Shown: piece after piece, positions 1 through 6,993 of the stretch
Position numbering within the stretch: the stretch's first letter is position 1
Layout: every line of letters begins with the position of its first letter
Source of the DNA: WJLY01 sp964562405
GTDB taxonomy: Bacteria > Joyebacterota > Joyebacteria > Joyebacterales > Joyebacteraceae
DNA: 10,382 nt
Direction of reading: 5' to 3'
Assembly (NCBI GenBank): GCA_964562405.1
Contig: CAZLTC010000078.1
Coordinates: forward strand, 1-10,382
The notes under the pieces: generated by a model
Database searches by the model: none
What the model was told of the DNA's origin: nothing
Seen by the model: only the letters and a program-made list of their open reading frames with translations
Position numbers and translations under genes: made by a program

Positions 1-1508
1 GCCCCGAGGAACGGGTTCCCGTCGGTCGCGACGGCCACTCCCGCCCGCGAGCCCTCGATGGGAGCGATCACGCACGCGTCCGCCTCGCCCGGGCGCACGA
101 CCGTATTCCCCTTGACCTCGCTGTCGTAGTGCCGGAAGACGTGCTCGCGCGAGGCCACGTTGACCGAGTGGACCACGTCGAGGAGCGCCGACGCCAGGTC
201 GACGTCGGGCGGAACCGCGACCGGTTCGAGTGAACGCCTGCGCTCGCGCGCCTCGCGCTCGTACGATATCCCGGTCGTGATGGCCTCCGTCGAGGCGTCG
301 CAGACGATCTCGCCCTCGTGCTCGAGCACGAACCTGGCCTCAGGGATGACGAGCCCGATGACGCGGGCGCCGGCCCCGTGGCACAGCTCCGGCAGCTCGT
401 ACTCCTCGTTGAAGATCGCGAGCACCTCGGGGGTAAAGGAACGAGGCACGACGAGTGCGTAGCGTTCCTGGGTCTCCGAGCACGCGATGACCTCCGGCGC
501 CATGCCCAGTTCGGCCACCGATACGCTCGAGAGGTCGATCCTGACGCCGAGGCCCGCCGCGGCGCCCAGCTCCGACGTCGCGCACGCGATGCCGCCGGCT
601 CCCAGGTCCTTGAAGCCTATCGCTATGCCGCGCTCCCTCGCCAGCGAGAGGACTTCCTCGGAGGCTACCGTCAGCATACGCTTCAGGAACGGGTCCGGCA
701 CCTGCACGGCGTACTTGTCATCGAGCGCCTTCTCCTCGTCGAGTATGCGGGACGCGAACGTCGCTCCCCCGAACCCGGACGGATCGGTGGGCTTCCCCAC
801 CAGCACCACGTCGTACGGCTCGTTGGCGGCCTCGGCGGGCACCCGGCTCCGCACCACGTCGCTTTCCTCGACCAGGCCCAGCGCAACGACGTTGACAAGG
901 CAGTTGTCGTCATACGAGCTGTCGAAGTAGACGTCTCCGCCCAAATTCGGCACGCCCAGCGCGTTGCCGTACTGCCATATGCCCTCCACCACGCCGTGCA
1001 CGATCTCCCGCGTGCGCTCCGCGTTAGGACCGTCCGGGTCGCCGAACCGGAGTGGATCGAGCACGCCTATGACGTCCGCGCCCATGCAGTAGACGTCACG
1101 CACGATGCCGCCGATGCCTGTCGCCGCGCCCTCGTTCGGCACGACCTGCGAAGGATGATTGTGGCTCTCGTGGGCGACGGCGACGCAGTAGCTCTTGCCC
1201 TCATGGGAGCAGAGGCGGACGATGCCCGCGTCCTCGCCGGGCCCGAGTACGACGTTGGCCGCCTTGGTCGGAAGGTACTTCCCCAGGACCGAACGGCTGC
1301 TCTTGTACGAGCAGTGCTCGCTCCACATGGTGTTGAAGATGTTCGCTTCGACAACGGTGGGGTCACGCCCGAGAAGAGCGGCGACCTGCCGCGCCTCGTC
1401 CGGCGTGAGCGTTAGGCCGAGGGACGCCAGCTCAGCCTCGATGTGGGCATTGTCCCGTCCGGCGACCGACAGCGTACCTGCTGCGCGTCGCGCCGAGCAG
1501 GAGCTCAC
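1..1508 (-). CDS. purL: Phosphoribosylformylglycinamidine synthase, large subunit PurL (C-terminus beyond window edge)
   Basis: The first 502 codons are present; the frame is still open at base 1. PurL converts FGAR, ATP and glutamine to FGAM in step 4 of purine synthesis, with PurQ and PurS as partners when it is the small type. Seen: LGRDPTVVEANIFNTMWSEHCSYKSS (46-71, whose histidine-bearing WSEHCSYK is the family active-site motif); HESHNHPS at 113-120; EGAATGIGGIVRDV at 126-139; LGGDVYFD at 189-196; GFGGATFAS; FKDLGAGGIACATSE; SETQERYALVVP; and near the edge DSEVKGNTVVRPGEA. The short distance from the start to WSEHC fits the small PurL type, not the 1,300-residue fused form. The start is GTG at 1508, overlapping the htrA stop (GTGA), with GAGGAGG 7 nt upstream. 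That gives about 20 non-conserved residues before the family's usual beginning (HIEAELASLGLT). The motif HESHNHPSQVVPNEG differs from the commoner ESHNHPSAIEP form. Confidence 0.96.
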   Translation of the reverse strand, partial: MSSCSARRAAGTLSVAGRDNAHIEAELASLGLTLTPDEARQVAALLGRDPTVVEANIFNTMWSEHCSYKSSRSVLGKYLPTKAANVVLGPGEDAGIVRLCSHEGKSYCVAVAHESHNHPSQVVPNEGAATGIGGIVRDVYCMGADVIGVLDPLRFGDPDGPNAERTREIVHGVVEGIWQYGNALGVPNLGGDVYFDSSYDDNCLVNVVALGLVEESDVVRSRVPAEAANEPYDVVLVGKPTDPSGFGGATFASRILDEEKALDDKYAVQVPDPFLKRMLTVASEEVLSLARERGIAIGFKDLGAGGIACATSELGAAAGLGVRIDLSSVSVAELGMAPEVIACSETQERYALVVPRSFTPEVLAIFNEEYELPELCHGAGARVIGLVIPEARFVLEHEGEIVCDASTEAITTGISYEREARERRRSLEPVAVPPDVDLASALLDVVHSVNVASREHVFRHYDSEVKGNTVVRPGEADACVIAPIEGSRAGVAVATDGNPFLG

Positions 1509-2692
1509 TTGGCGACCTCCTCTACCGTGACCTCGAACTCCATCCGCGCGGTGCCGCGCTGTATCCGGAGCGTGATTATGTCTCCCACGCGGGCACCGAA
1601 AATGGCGCGTCTGGCCTCGCGTATGTTGCGCACGTTCTCGTCGTTGACCGCCAGGATGATGTCGCCTTCGCGTATGCCCGCCCTGTACGCGGGGCTCCCA
1701 GGCTCCACGTACGAGGCCAGCACGCCCGCGACCTCGCCGGCGTGCAGCCGCTGCGCGAGCCCCGGCGTTATCTCCTGGATGGCGATGCCCACCCACACGT
1801 CCCGCACGCGGCCGTACTGGATCATCTCGTCAATAACGCGCGTGGCCGTGTTGATCGGTATCGCGAAGCCGATCCCCTCCGACCCGCCGCTCATCGTGAA
1901 GATGAACGAGTTGATGCCGACCACCTCACCGGCGCTGTTCACGAGGGGGCCGCCCGAGTTGCCCGGGTTGATGGCCGCGTCCGTCTGTATCATGTCCTTG
2001 TAGATGGCCGGCGACGTGTCGTCGCTCACGACATCGCGGTGCGTCGCGCTGACGACGCCCACCGTGACAGTCGGTTGCCTGTCGCTCAAGAGGTTGCCGA
2101 ATGGGTTGCCAATGGCCACGACCCACTCACCGACGATGATCTGGTTGGAGTCGCCGAGCGGTGCGATCGGCAGATCCTGCCCGTCGATCTTGAGGACCGC
2201 GAGGTCATACCGGGGATCGCTCCCCAGGACACGGCCGCTGAAGGTGCGGCCGTCGGTCAGGACGACCTGCACCTCGTCGAAGCCACGGATGACGTGCTCG
2301 TTCGTGAGGACGTATCCATCGGGGTCTATCACTACGCCGGACCCGAAGGAGTGCCTCTGCTCCTCGTAGACCTCGCCGGGCATGTAGCCCCGGAAGAACC
2401 TGTTGAAGAAGTCCTCCTGCGGCGACCTGGCCGCGCGCACGAGCCTCGTGCCCGTCGCGCTCACCGAGACGGTCGCTGGACCGACCAGCTCGGCGGCCCG
2501 CACGATGGCAGTCCGCCTCGACGCCACAATGCCCGCGTCGCCCGTCGCCTCCGTGGCCCTCTCGGCCTGCATCCACGCGTTTCCCGCCGACACCTGAGAC
2601 AGCTTCCTCACCGAGAGGAAGAGCCCGGTCGACACTCCAGCGAGGACGAACAGGAGCGCTAAGACCACATATCTGCCGGGTGTGCCGCGCAA
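1505..2692 (-). CDS. htrA: HtrA/DegP-family membrane-anchored serine protease with one PDZ domain
   Basis: 395 residues. Envelope protease that degrades misfolded or regulated proteins, acting outside the cytoplasmic membrane. Seen: N-terminal hydrophobic span at about 8-27, without a clear cleavage site, so an anchor is likely; trypsin-like domain about 62-295 with the full triad: His133 (LTNEHVI), Asp163 (RYDLAVLKI) and Ser246 (NPGNSGGPL); activation-loop stretch IGNPFGN at 194-200; one PDZ domain about 298-392 with GSPAYRAGIREGDIILAVN at 332-350. Length and single PDZ resemble DegS or HhoA/HtrA types rather than two-PDZ DegP. The start is a TTG at 2692 with GGAGG only 4 nt upstream, so the exact start is less certain; a GTG at 2668 would cut into the anchor. 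It follows tal by 10 nt and overlaps purL by 4 nt. No sigma-E-like promoter is visible. Confidence 0.96.
   Translation of the reverse strand: MRGTPGRYVVLALLFVLAGVSTGLFLSVRKLSQVSAGNAWMQAERATEATGDAGIVASRRTAIVRAAELVGPATVSVSATGTRLVRAARSPQEDFFNRFFRGYMPGEVYEEQRHSFGSGVVIDPDGYVLTNEHVIRGFDEVQVVLTDGRTFSGRVLGSDPRYDLAVLKIDGQDLPIAPLGDSNQIIVGEWVVAIGNPFGNLLSDRQPTVTVGVVSATHRDVVSDDTSPAIYKDMIQTDAAINPGNSGGPLVNSAGEVVGINSFIFTMSGGSEGIGFAIPINTATRVIDEMIQYGRVRDVWVGIAIQEITPGLAQRLHAGEVAGVLASYVEPGSPAYRAGIREGDIILAVNDENVRNIREARRAIFGARVGDIITLRIQRGTARMEFEVTVEEVAK
1509..1523 (-). promoter_or_regulatory. Ribosome binding site that sets the GTG start of purL
   Basis: AGAGGAGG (1523-1516) lies 7 nt before the GTG at 1508, within the Val-Glu-Glu-Val codons near the end of htrA. 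No in-frame ATG or GTG lies between this start and the conserved N-terminal helix. Confidence 0.8.
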
Positions 2693-2701
2693 GAGGCCTC
2701 C
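2693..2701 (-). promoter_or_regulatory. Closely spaced ribosome site before the htrA TTG
   Basis: GGAGG (2701-2697) with only CCTC before the TTG at 2692, in the short gap after the tal TAG. The spacing is shorter than usual, which together with TTG may mean low initiation or dependence on translation of tal. Confidence 0.55.
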
Positions 2702-2702
2702 C

Positions 2703-3350
2703 CTAACGTCCCTTCACCTTCTCCCAGTCCGCCAGGAACTTCTCGATGCCGATGTCGGTGAACGGGTGTCTGAACATCTTCTCGAAGACACCGTACGGCA
2801 GGGTCACGACGTGCGCTCCCGCCACGGCCGACTCCACGACGTGCAGCGAGTGGCGCACGCTCGCGACTATGACCTCGGTCTCGAATCCGTAGTTCTCATA
2901 GATCGCCAGTATCTCCCGTACCAGGTCCATCCCGATGTGGCCGGCGTCGTCCAGACGTCCGACGAACGGGCTCACGTACGTCGCCCCCGCCTTCGCCGCG
3001 AGCAGCGCCTGGTTGGCCGAGAAGACCAGCGTGCAGTTCGTCTTGATGCCGAGTTCCTTGAGCCTGTGCAGCGCCTTCACGCCCTCGAGCGTCATCGGGA
3101 TCTTCACGACGACCCACTCGTGGATCTTGGCGAGCTTCTTGGCCTCCTCGACCATCCCGTCCGCGTCCGGGCTCACGACCTCGGCGCTGACGGGGCCCTG
3201 CACGATCTCGCAGATCTCTCGGACGATGTCCTCGAACTTGCCCTTCTCACGAGATACGAGCGTCGGATTCGTCGTCACGCCGTCCACGCAACCGCACTCC
3301 GCCGCCGTCCTGATCTGTTCGATGTTCGCCGTGTCCAGGAATATCTTCAA
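2703..3350 (-). CDS. tal: Transaldolase, small FSA/TalC/MipB subfamily
   Basis: 215 residues from a TTG at 3350, which gives the family start (M)KIFLDTANI and has AGGAGG 6 nt upstream. A GTG at 3365 overlapping the truA stop is also open but would translate that ribosome site as RRR. It moves a three-carbon dihydroxyacetone unit between sugar phosphates in the non-oxidative pentose phosphate pathway. Seen: GVTTNPTL at 24-31, Schiff-base Lys83 in VVVKIPMT, CTLVFSANQALLAAKAG at 106-122, YVSPFVGRLDD at 125-135. Two positions tell the subtype: Glu57 and Phe129 match transaldolases, whereas E. coli fructose-6-phosphate aldolase FsaA has Gln59 and Tyr131 there. The numbering offset of 2 agrees with its Lys85. 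So a transaldolase is predicted rather than an aldolase, by inference from these residues. The TAG stop is 10 nt before htrA. Confidence 0.96.
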   Translation of the reverse strand: MKIFLDTANIEQIRTAAECGCVDGVTTNPTLVSREKGKFEDIVREICEIVQGPVSAEVVSPDADGMVEEAKKLAKIHEWVVVKIPMTLEGVKALHRLKELGIKTNCTLVFSANQALLAAKAGATYVSPFVGRLDDAGHIGMDLVREILAIYENYGFETEVIVASVRHSLHVVESAVAGAHVVTLPYGVFEKMFRHPFTDIGIEKFLADWEKVKGR

Positions 3351-3362
3351 ACTCCGCCTCCT
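3351..3362 (-). promoter_or_regulatory. Ribosome binding site that sets the TTG start of tal
   Basis: AGGAGG (3362-3357) followed by CGGAGT and then TTG. It starts on the last base of the truA stop codon. The perfect core and 6-nt spacing favour TTG at 3350 over the GTG at 3365. Confidence 0.82.
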
Positions 3363-4201
3363 CACTTCGTGTACGTCACTCTCTCAAGATAGAGCCCGTG
3401 CGCGGGAGCGGTCGCCCCGGCGCGTCCTCGGTCGCGCGCTTCCAGGATGACTGAGAAGTCCTCCGGAGTCGTTCGTCCGCGGCCCACGTCCACCAGTGTC
3501 CCCACGATGGAGCGTACCATCCCCCGCAGGAACCGGTTCGCCTCGACGCGGAACACGAGCATACCCCCGAATCCAGGCTCCCATTCTAGCGAAATAGCGC
3601 GCACGCGGCAACGATGATGCTCCAGCTCGCTCCCGGCGAGGCAGAACGAGGAAAAGTCGTGCTCTCCGGTGAGGGTCCTGGCCGCGCCCCTCATGGACTC
3701 GATGTCCAGGCCGGGCCTGACGTACCATCTCCGGAGGCGCCACAGCGGGCTCTCCTCGCGGCCGATGAGATAGACGTACGACCGCGCGACCGCGTCGAAG
3801 CGCGCGTTGAAGTCGGCATCGACCACCTCGGCCCGCTTCACGAGCAGGTCATCCGGGAGCCTGGAGTTGAGCGCCGATGCGATGGTCTCGGGCGGCAGGT
3901 CGATGGGAAGCGTGGCGTTAGCGACCTGGCCGAGGGCGTGCACGCCGGCGTCGGTCCTTCCGGCACCGGTCAGCGGGATGCGCTCGGAGATGTCCTGCCG
4001 CGCCGCGTCCTCTCCCGGGCCGGACCCATCGCGTTCAGCACCTCCGCTCTCGTCCCGGGTCTCGCCAGCCACCCTGACGCGCAGGTCCAGGACCGCCGCC
4101 TCGAGCACGCCCTGGACGGTCCGCTGCCCCGGCTGCAGTTGCCAGCCGGCGAAGCGAGTCCCGTCATACTCAATGGTGAACCTGGTGTTGCGTGGTTCCA
4201 T
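3362..4201 (-). CDS. truA: tRNA pseudouridine(38-40) synthase TruA with an extra hydrophilic insert
   Basis: 279 residues from the ATG at 4201, which gives the typical start TRFTIEYDGTRFAGWQ. It isomerises uridines 38, 39 and 40 in the tRNA anticodon arm. Seen: catalytic Asp84 in GAGRTDAGVHALGQV; RSYVYLI at 140-146 for the usual R-x-Y core; HDFSSFC at 181-187; NRFLRGMVRSIVGTLVDVG at 222-240; the closing AHGLYLERVTY. Between TVQGVLEAA (28-36) and the catalytic motif there are about 27 more residues than in ordinary TruA proteins; residues 46-73 are acidic, Gly-rich and probably disordered. The ribosome site is weak (GGCGGA). It follows ecfT by 29 nt. The open frame up to 4357 is ecfT in another frame. 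Its TGA stop is immediately followed by the tal ribosome site. Confidence 0.97.
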   Translation of the reverse strand: MEPRNTRFTIEYDGTRFAGWQLQPGQRTVQGVLEAAVLDLRVRVAGETRDESGGAERDGSGPGEDAARQDISERIPLTGAGRTDAGVHALGQVANATLPIDLPPETIASALNSRLPDDLLVKRAEVVDADFNARFDAVARSYVYLIGREESPLWRLRRWYVRPGLDIESMRGAARTLTGEHDFSSFCLAGSELEHHRCRVRAISLEWEPGFGGMLVFRVEANRFLRGMVRSIVGTLVDVGRGRTTPEDFSVILEARDRGRAGATAPAHGLYLERVTYTK

Positions 4202-4230
4202 CGAGTCCGCCGTTCCACTGCGACTGCCAT

Positions 4231-5031
4231 CTAGAAGAAGCGGGGGATCCCCAGCGCGAACACCACGACGACGGCCACCACGAGCATCGCCACGCAGTCG
4301 GCCGCGGCGAAGCGCAGCTCGACGTACTTCGTGCGCCCTACGGCGCCTCTGTAGCACCGCGCGTCCATCGCGAGAGCAAGGTCGTCGGCCCTCCGAAACG
4401 CGCTGGCGAAGAGCGGGACGAGTATCGGTACCGCGCTCCTTGCCCGCGCGACGGGACCGCCCTCGAAGGAGGCGCCCCTTCCCTGCTGCGCCTTGATGAT
4501 GCGGCCGGCCTCGTCCAGGAGCGTAGGAACGAATCGGAGAGCTATGACCGAGATCATCGCCAGCTCATGCACGGGCACGCCGAGCCTCGAGAGAGGACCC
4601 AGCATCTTCTCCAGCGCGTCGCCAAGGTCGACCGGCGCCGTTGTCGCCGTGAGCAGCGAGGCGGTAGAGACCATGATGGCGATGCGCCACGCGAATATCG
4701 CGCCGAGCAGGAGCCCCTCGCGTGTCAGCTTCGGCAGCCACTCGAACACGGGGACTCCGGGCGTGACGAACCCGTGCATCACGAAAACGATGATGAGAAG
4801 CCACCTCAGGGACGCGGCGTTGCGCAGGAGGAAACCGGCCCGGAGTCTGGAAGCGACTACGACCGCTCCGAGGAAAACGGAAAGCAGCAGATAGGCATAG
4901 GGGCTCTCGGTCAGTAGCGACGCCGCCAGGACGGCAAGTGCGCCCAGGAGCTTCACGCGCGGGTCGAGCGCGTGGATGGCCGAGCCGGTCGGATAGTGGC
5001 GGCCCAGGGTCATGTCGCTCAGGTAGCCCAT
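4231..5031 (-). CDS. ecfT: Energy-coupling factor transporter transmembrane subunit EcfT (CbiQ family)
   Basis: 266 residues from the ATG at 5031 (AAGGGG 9 nt upstream). The open frame to 5352 is asd read in another frame. It is the integral membrane subunit that links two ABC ATPases to a substrate-binding S component for uptake of vitamins, cobalt or nickel. Seen: the N-terminal family motif HALDPRVKLLGAL at 20-32; hydrophobic spans at about 28-40, 45-62, 76-90, 106-127 and 242-262; the cytoplasmic coupling region with two short helices carrying the family's Ala-Arg-Gly type signatures, here AQQGRGASF at 181-189 and AMDARCYRG at 221-229. These contact the ATPases. No ecfA or S-component gene lies in the window, so the substrate cannot be told. 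In Firmicutes ecfA1-ecfA2-ecfT-truA is a known gene order; here only the ecfT-truA pair is kept, with a 29-nt spacer. Confidence 0.93.
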   Translation of the reverse strand: MGYLSDMTLGRHYPTGSAIHALDPRVKLLGALAVLAASLLTESPYAYLLLSVFLGAVVVASRLRAGFLLRNAASLRWLLIIVFVMHGFVTPGVPVFEWLPKLTREGLLLGAIFAWRIAIMVSTASLLTATTAPVDLGDALEKMLGPLSRLGVPVHELAMISVIALRFVPTLLDEAGRIIKAQQGRGASFEGGPVARARSAVPILVPLFASAFRRADDLALAMDARCYRGAVGRTKYVELRFAAADCVAMLVVAVVVVFALGIPRFF

Positions 5032-5107
5032 CGGCTGACGCCCCTTCAGTGGAGAGCACTCCGGCGTGCAGTTAGCTCGAATGGGTGCGGGCCTCCGGCC
5101 CCGAGCC
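5032..5107 (-). other. asd-ecfT intergenic gap with an imperfect GC-rich hairpin
   Basis: This is the longest non-coding stretch in the window. An inverted repeat at 5113-5083 can pair GGGCC with GGCCC around a 3-nt GGA loop, and, across an asymmetric bulge of 7 against 1 nt, GGGTG with CACCC; its outer arm uses the last bases of asd. No T-run follows on the transcribed strand, so it is not a standard intrinsic terminator. I see no convincing -35/-10 pair, though a promoter outside the sigma-70 consensus could be missed. AAGGGG at 5046-5041 is the likely ecfT ribosome site, 9 nt before its ATG. Confidence 0.3.
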
Positions 5108-6133
5108 TCACCCGCGGGCGACTTCCGGCCTCGAGGCCAGAAGTTCAGCGATCTGCACCGCGTTGAGCGCGGCGCCCTTCCTGAGGTTGTCGGCGACGAC
5201 CCACAGCCACAGGCCGTTCGGCACCGACGTGTCCGAGCGGACGCGCCCGACGAATGTCGCGTCGGCCCCCGCCGCGTCGACCTGAGTCGGGTACGCGGGA
5301 CGACCGGGGTCGTCGACCACCTCCACGCCCGGCATCGACGCCAGGGCGTCACGGGCGCGCTCCGGCGTGAGCGATTCCTTAAGCTCGACGTTGAGCGCTA
5401 TCGCGTGAGACCTGAAGACCGGAACCCGTACGCACGTGACCGCCACCGGAAGATCGGGAAGGTCCATGATCTTCCTTGTCTCCCGGACCATCTTCGTCTC
5501 CTCGCGCGTGTCACCGGCCTCGTCGAAGTCGTCGATGTGCGGAAGGCAGTTGAACCCGATCTGCATCGGGTAGACCTCTGAGACGGCGGGCTCTCCCGCC
5601 AGCACCGCCCGTGACTGCTCGCGAAGCTCCTCGATGGCCGCGAGCCCAGTCCCCGACACCGACTGATAGGTGCTCGCTACGACGCGCACGATGCCCGCTT
5701 CCTCGTGGAGAGGCTTGAGCGCTAGTACCATCTGGATCGTCGAGCAGTTGGGGTTCGCCACGATGCCGTCGTGCGACCAGACGGCGTCCGGGTTCACCTC
5801 CGGGACCACCAGAGGCACTCCCGGGGTCATTCGAAACTCCCGGCTGTTGTCGATGGCGACCGCTCCCGCGTCCACGGCCGCCGGGACGAACTCGCGCGAC
5901 ACGGAAGCGCTCGTCGCGAACAGAACGACGTCCAGGTCCCTCAGGTTATCCGCCGACAGCTCGACGACCGGCAGACGCCCACCGTCGAAGGGAACCGTGC
6001 GCCCGGGCTCGCGCCCCGAGGCCATGGCCCGTACCGACTCGACAGGCAGAGACGAGCTCTCCAGAACGGCCAGCATCTCCAGTCCCACTGCACCCGTGGC
6101 ACCCGCCACCCCCACGCGCGCGGGCAATCTCAT
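5108..6133 (-). CDS. asd: Aspartate-semialdehyde dehydrogenase
   Basis: 341 residues, normal family length. It reduces aspartyl-4-phosphate to aspartate semialdehyde with NADPH, the branch point to lysine and diaminopimelate, threonine and methionine, in the cytoplasm. Seen: dinucleotide-binding VGVAGATGAVG at 7-17; IDNSREFRM at 94-102; active-site cysteine Cys130 in NPNCSTIQ; TYQSVSGTG at 155-163; substrate-phosphate motif EETKMVRET at 211-219; catalytic His243 in RVPVFRSHA; C-terminal LWVVADNLRKGAALNAVQ. All key residues are present. The ATG at 6133 shares its last-base position with the batE stop (TGATG) and has GGAGAGG 5 nt upstream; the longer open frame to 6427 is out-of-frame batE sequence. 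Coupling to a bat gene is not an arrangement I know as standard. A 76-nt gap follows before ecfT. Confidence 0.98.
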   Translation of the reverse strand: MRLPARVGVAGATGAVGLEMLAVLESSSLPVESVRAMASGREPGRTVPFDGGRLPVVELSADNLRDLDVVLFATSASVSREFVPAAVDAGAVAIDNSREFRMTPGVPLVVPEVNPDAVWSHDGIVANPNCSTIQMVLALKPLHEEAGIVRVVASTYQSVSGTGLAAIEELREQSRAVLAGEPAVSEVYPMQIGFNCLPHIDDFDEAGDTREETKMVRETRKIMDLPDLPVAVTCVRVPVFRSHAIALNVELKESLTPERARDALASMPGVEVVDDPGRPAYPTQVDAAGADATFVGRVRSDTSVPNGLWLWVVADNLRKGAALNAVQIAELLASRPEVARG

Positions 6134-6993
6134 CAGATCCTCTCCATCGTTCCGTCGGGCATCCACCCGTTGAGGTCGGTCCCCGGCACCGATACGCGGA
6201 CCCAGTCGTCGCGGCTTTCGTCGACCCTGACCTTGGTCCCCTCGTGGAGCCTGAATTCGAGAACGAAGTCCTCGCCGGGACCCGTCCTCACTCCCACCTC
6301 CTCCGCCAGAACGACCGCTTCGACATCGCCGCGCACCTGCGCGGTCCTGAACGCGAGCGTTCCGCCGACCACGACGACGCTCACCACGAGCGCCGCTACG
6401 ACCCTGCCGAGCCAGCCCGACGTCCATCCGGACAGGCCCAGCCGCAGCACCGCAACCGTGAGCAGGCCGAACAGCGCGAAGTACAGCACGCTTGTGAGCA
6501 CCGCCAGTCGGTCCACGGTCAGGCGTTCGAAGACCTTCCCGAAGAAGTCGCTCACCGCGCCTCCGACGGGCTGCCGCCTGTCGGCGAGCAGCTCTCCCAC
6601 GAACGTCAGGTTCTGCCGCGCGTCCTCGTGTGACGACTGCAGCTTGAGGGCCCTCTCGTACGCGAGCACCGCCTCGCCGAGGTCGCCAGACTTGTAATAG
6701 GCGTTTCCCAGGTTGTACAGGACGTCCGCGTTCGCGAAGCCTCCGTCGACGATCTCCTCGTACAGCGCGGCCGCCTCGACGTACCTCTCCTCTGAATAGA
6801 GCGTGTTCGCCTCGCGGAAGGCGCTCGTCGCCGAGTCGGCGTCGAGTCTCCCCTCGCGCGGCGTCAGGCCGATCTCGCCCGACGGCGCGCGGGACTGCGC
6901 CCTCGCCTGTGTCGCGAAACCCGCCAGAGCCGCGGCCAGGATAGCGACCGCCAGCAGCGTGAAGCGTGCGCCGTGTCTCGTGGGAGTCATCAT
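6133..6993 (-). CDS. batE: BatE-type protein: signal peptide, two TPRs, two membrane spans, C-terminal bacterial SH3 domain
   Basis: 286 residues. The open frame extends up to 7218, but that part runs out of frame through batD and is Arg-rich and meaningless. The ATG at 6993, overlapping the batD stop as ATGA and preceded by AGGAGG at 8 nt, is the true start. Order of parts: signal peptide 1-32 (hydrophobic core 11-26, cleavage likely after ARA); TPRs at about 57-87 (EANTLYSEERYVEAAALYEEI) and 91-122 (LYNLGNAYYKSGDLGEAVLAYERA); membrane spans at about 161-185 and 194-216; SH3-like domain 222-286 with VGVRTGPGEDF, the usual start of such domains, ending DLNGWMPDG. Known: BatE in bat operons has just this TPR plus SH3 build, and the SH3 part probably binds envelope proteins or peptidoglycan-linked ligands. 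It ends in a TGA that shares one base with the asd ATG. Confidence 0.91.
   Translation of the reverse strand: MMTPTRHGARFTLLAVAILAAALAGFATQARAQSRAPSGEIGLTPREGRLDADSATSAFREANTLYSEERYVEAAALYEEIVDGGFANADVLYNLGNAYYKSGDLGEAVLAYERALKLQSSHEDARQNLTFVGELLADRRQPVGGAVSDFFGKVFERLTVDRLAVLTSVLYFALFGLLTVAVLRLGLSGWTSGWLGRVVAALVVSVVVVGGTLAFRTAQVRGDVEAVVLAEEVGVRTGPGEDFVLEFRLHEGTKVRVDESRDDWVRVSVPGTDLNGWMPDGTMERI
6134..6145 (-). promoter_or_regulatory. Ribosome binding site for asd inside the batE 3' end
   Basis: GGAGAGG (6145-6139) stands 5 nt before the asd ATG. With the TGATG stop-start overlap it suggests that ribosomes ending on batE restart directly on asd. Confidence 0.75.

Noticed and set aside
318..1415. 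Plus-strand 365-codon open frame opposite purL
   Set aside because: High GC gives long antisense frames. The content is Arg/His-rich without domains, and the minus strand encodes unmistakable PurL motifs throughout.
1742..2662. Plus-strand 306-codon open frame opposite htrA
   Set aside because: Antisense shadow; the minus frame carries a complete HtrA triad and PDZ domain.
3970..4230. Minus-strand 86-codon frame starting with ATG directly after the ecfT stop
   Set aside because: It runs out of frame through truA, lacks any recognisable domain, and its position after ecfT is a coincidence of the 29-nt spacer.
5083..5113. Intrinsic terminator after asd
   Set aside because: The short stem has a large asymmetric bulge and no T-run follows on the transcribed strand, so I list it only as an imperfect hairpin.
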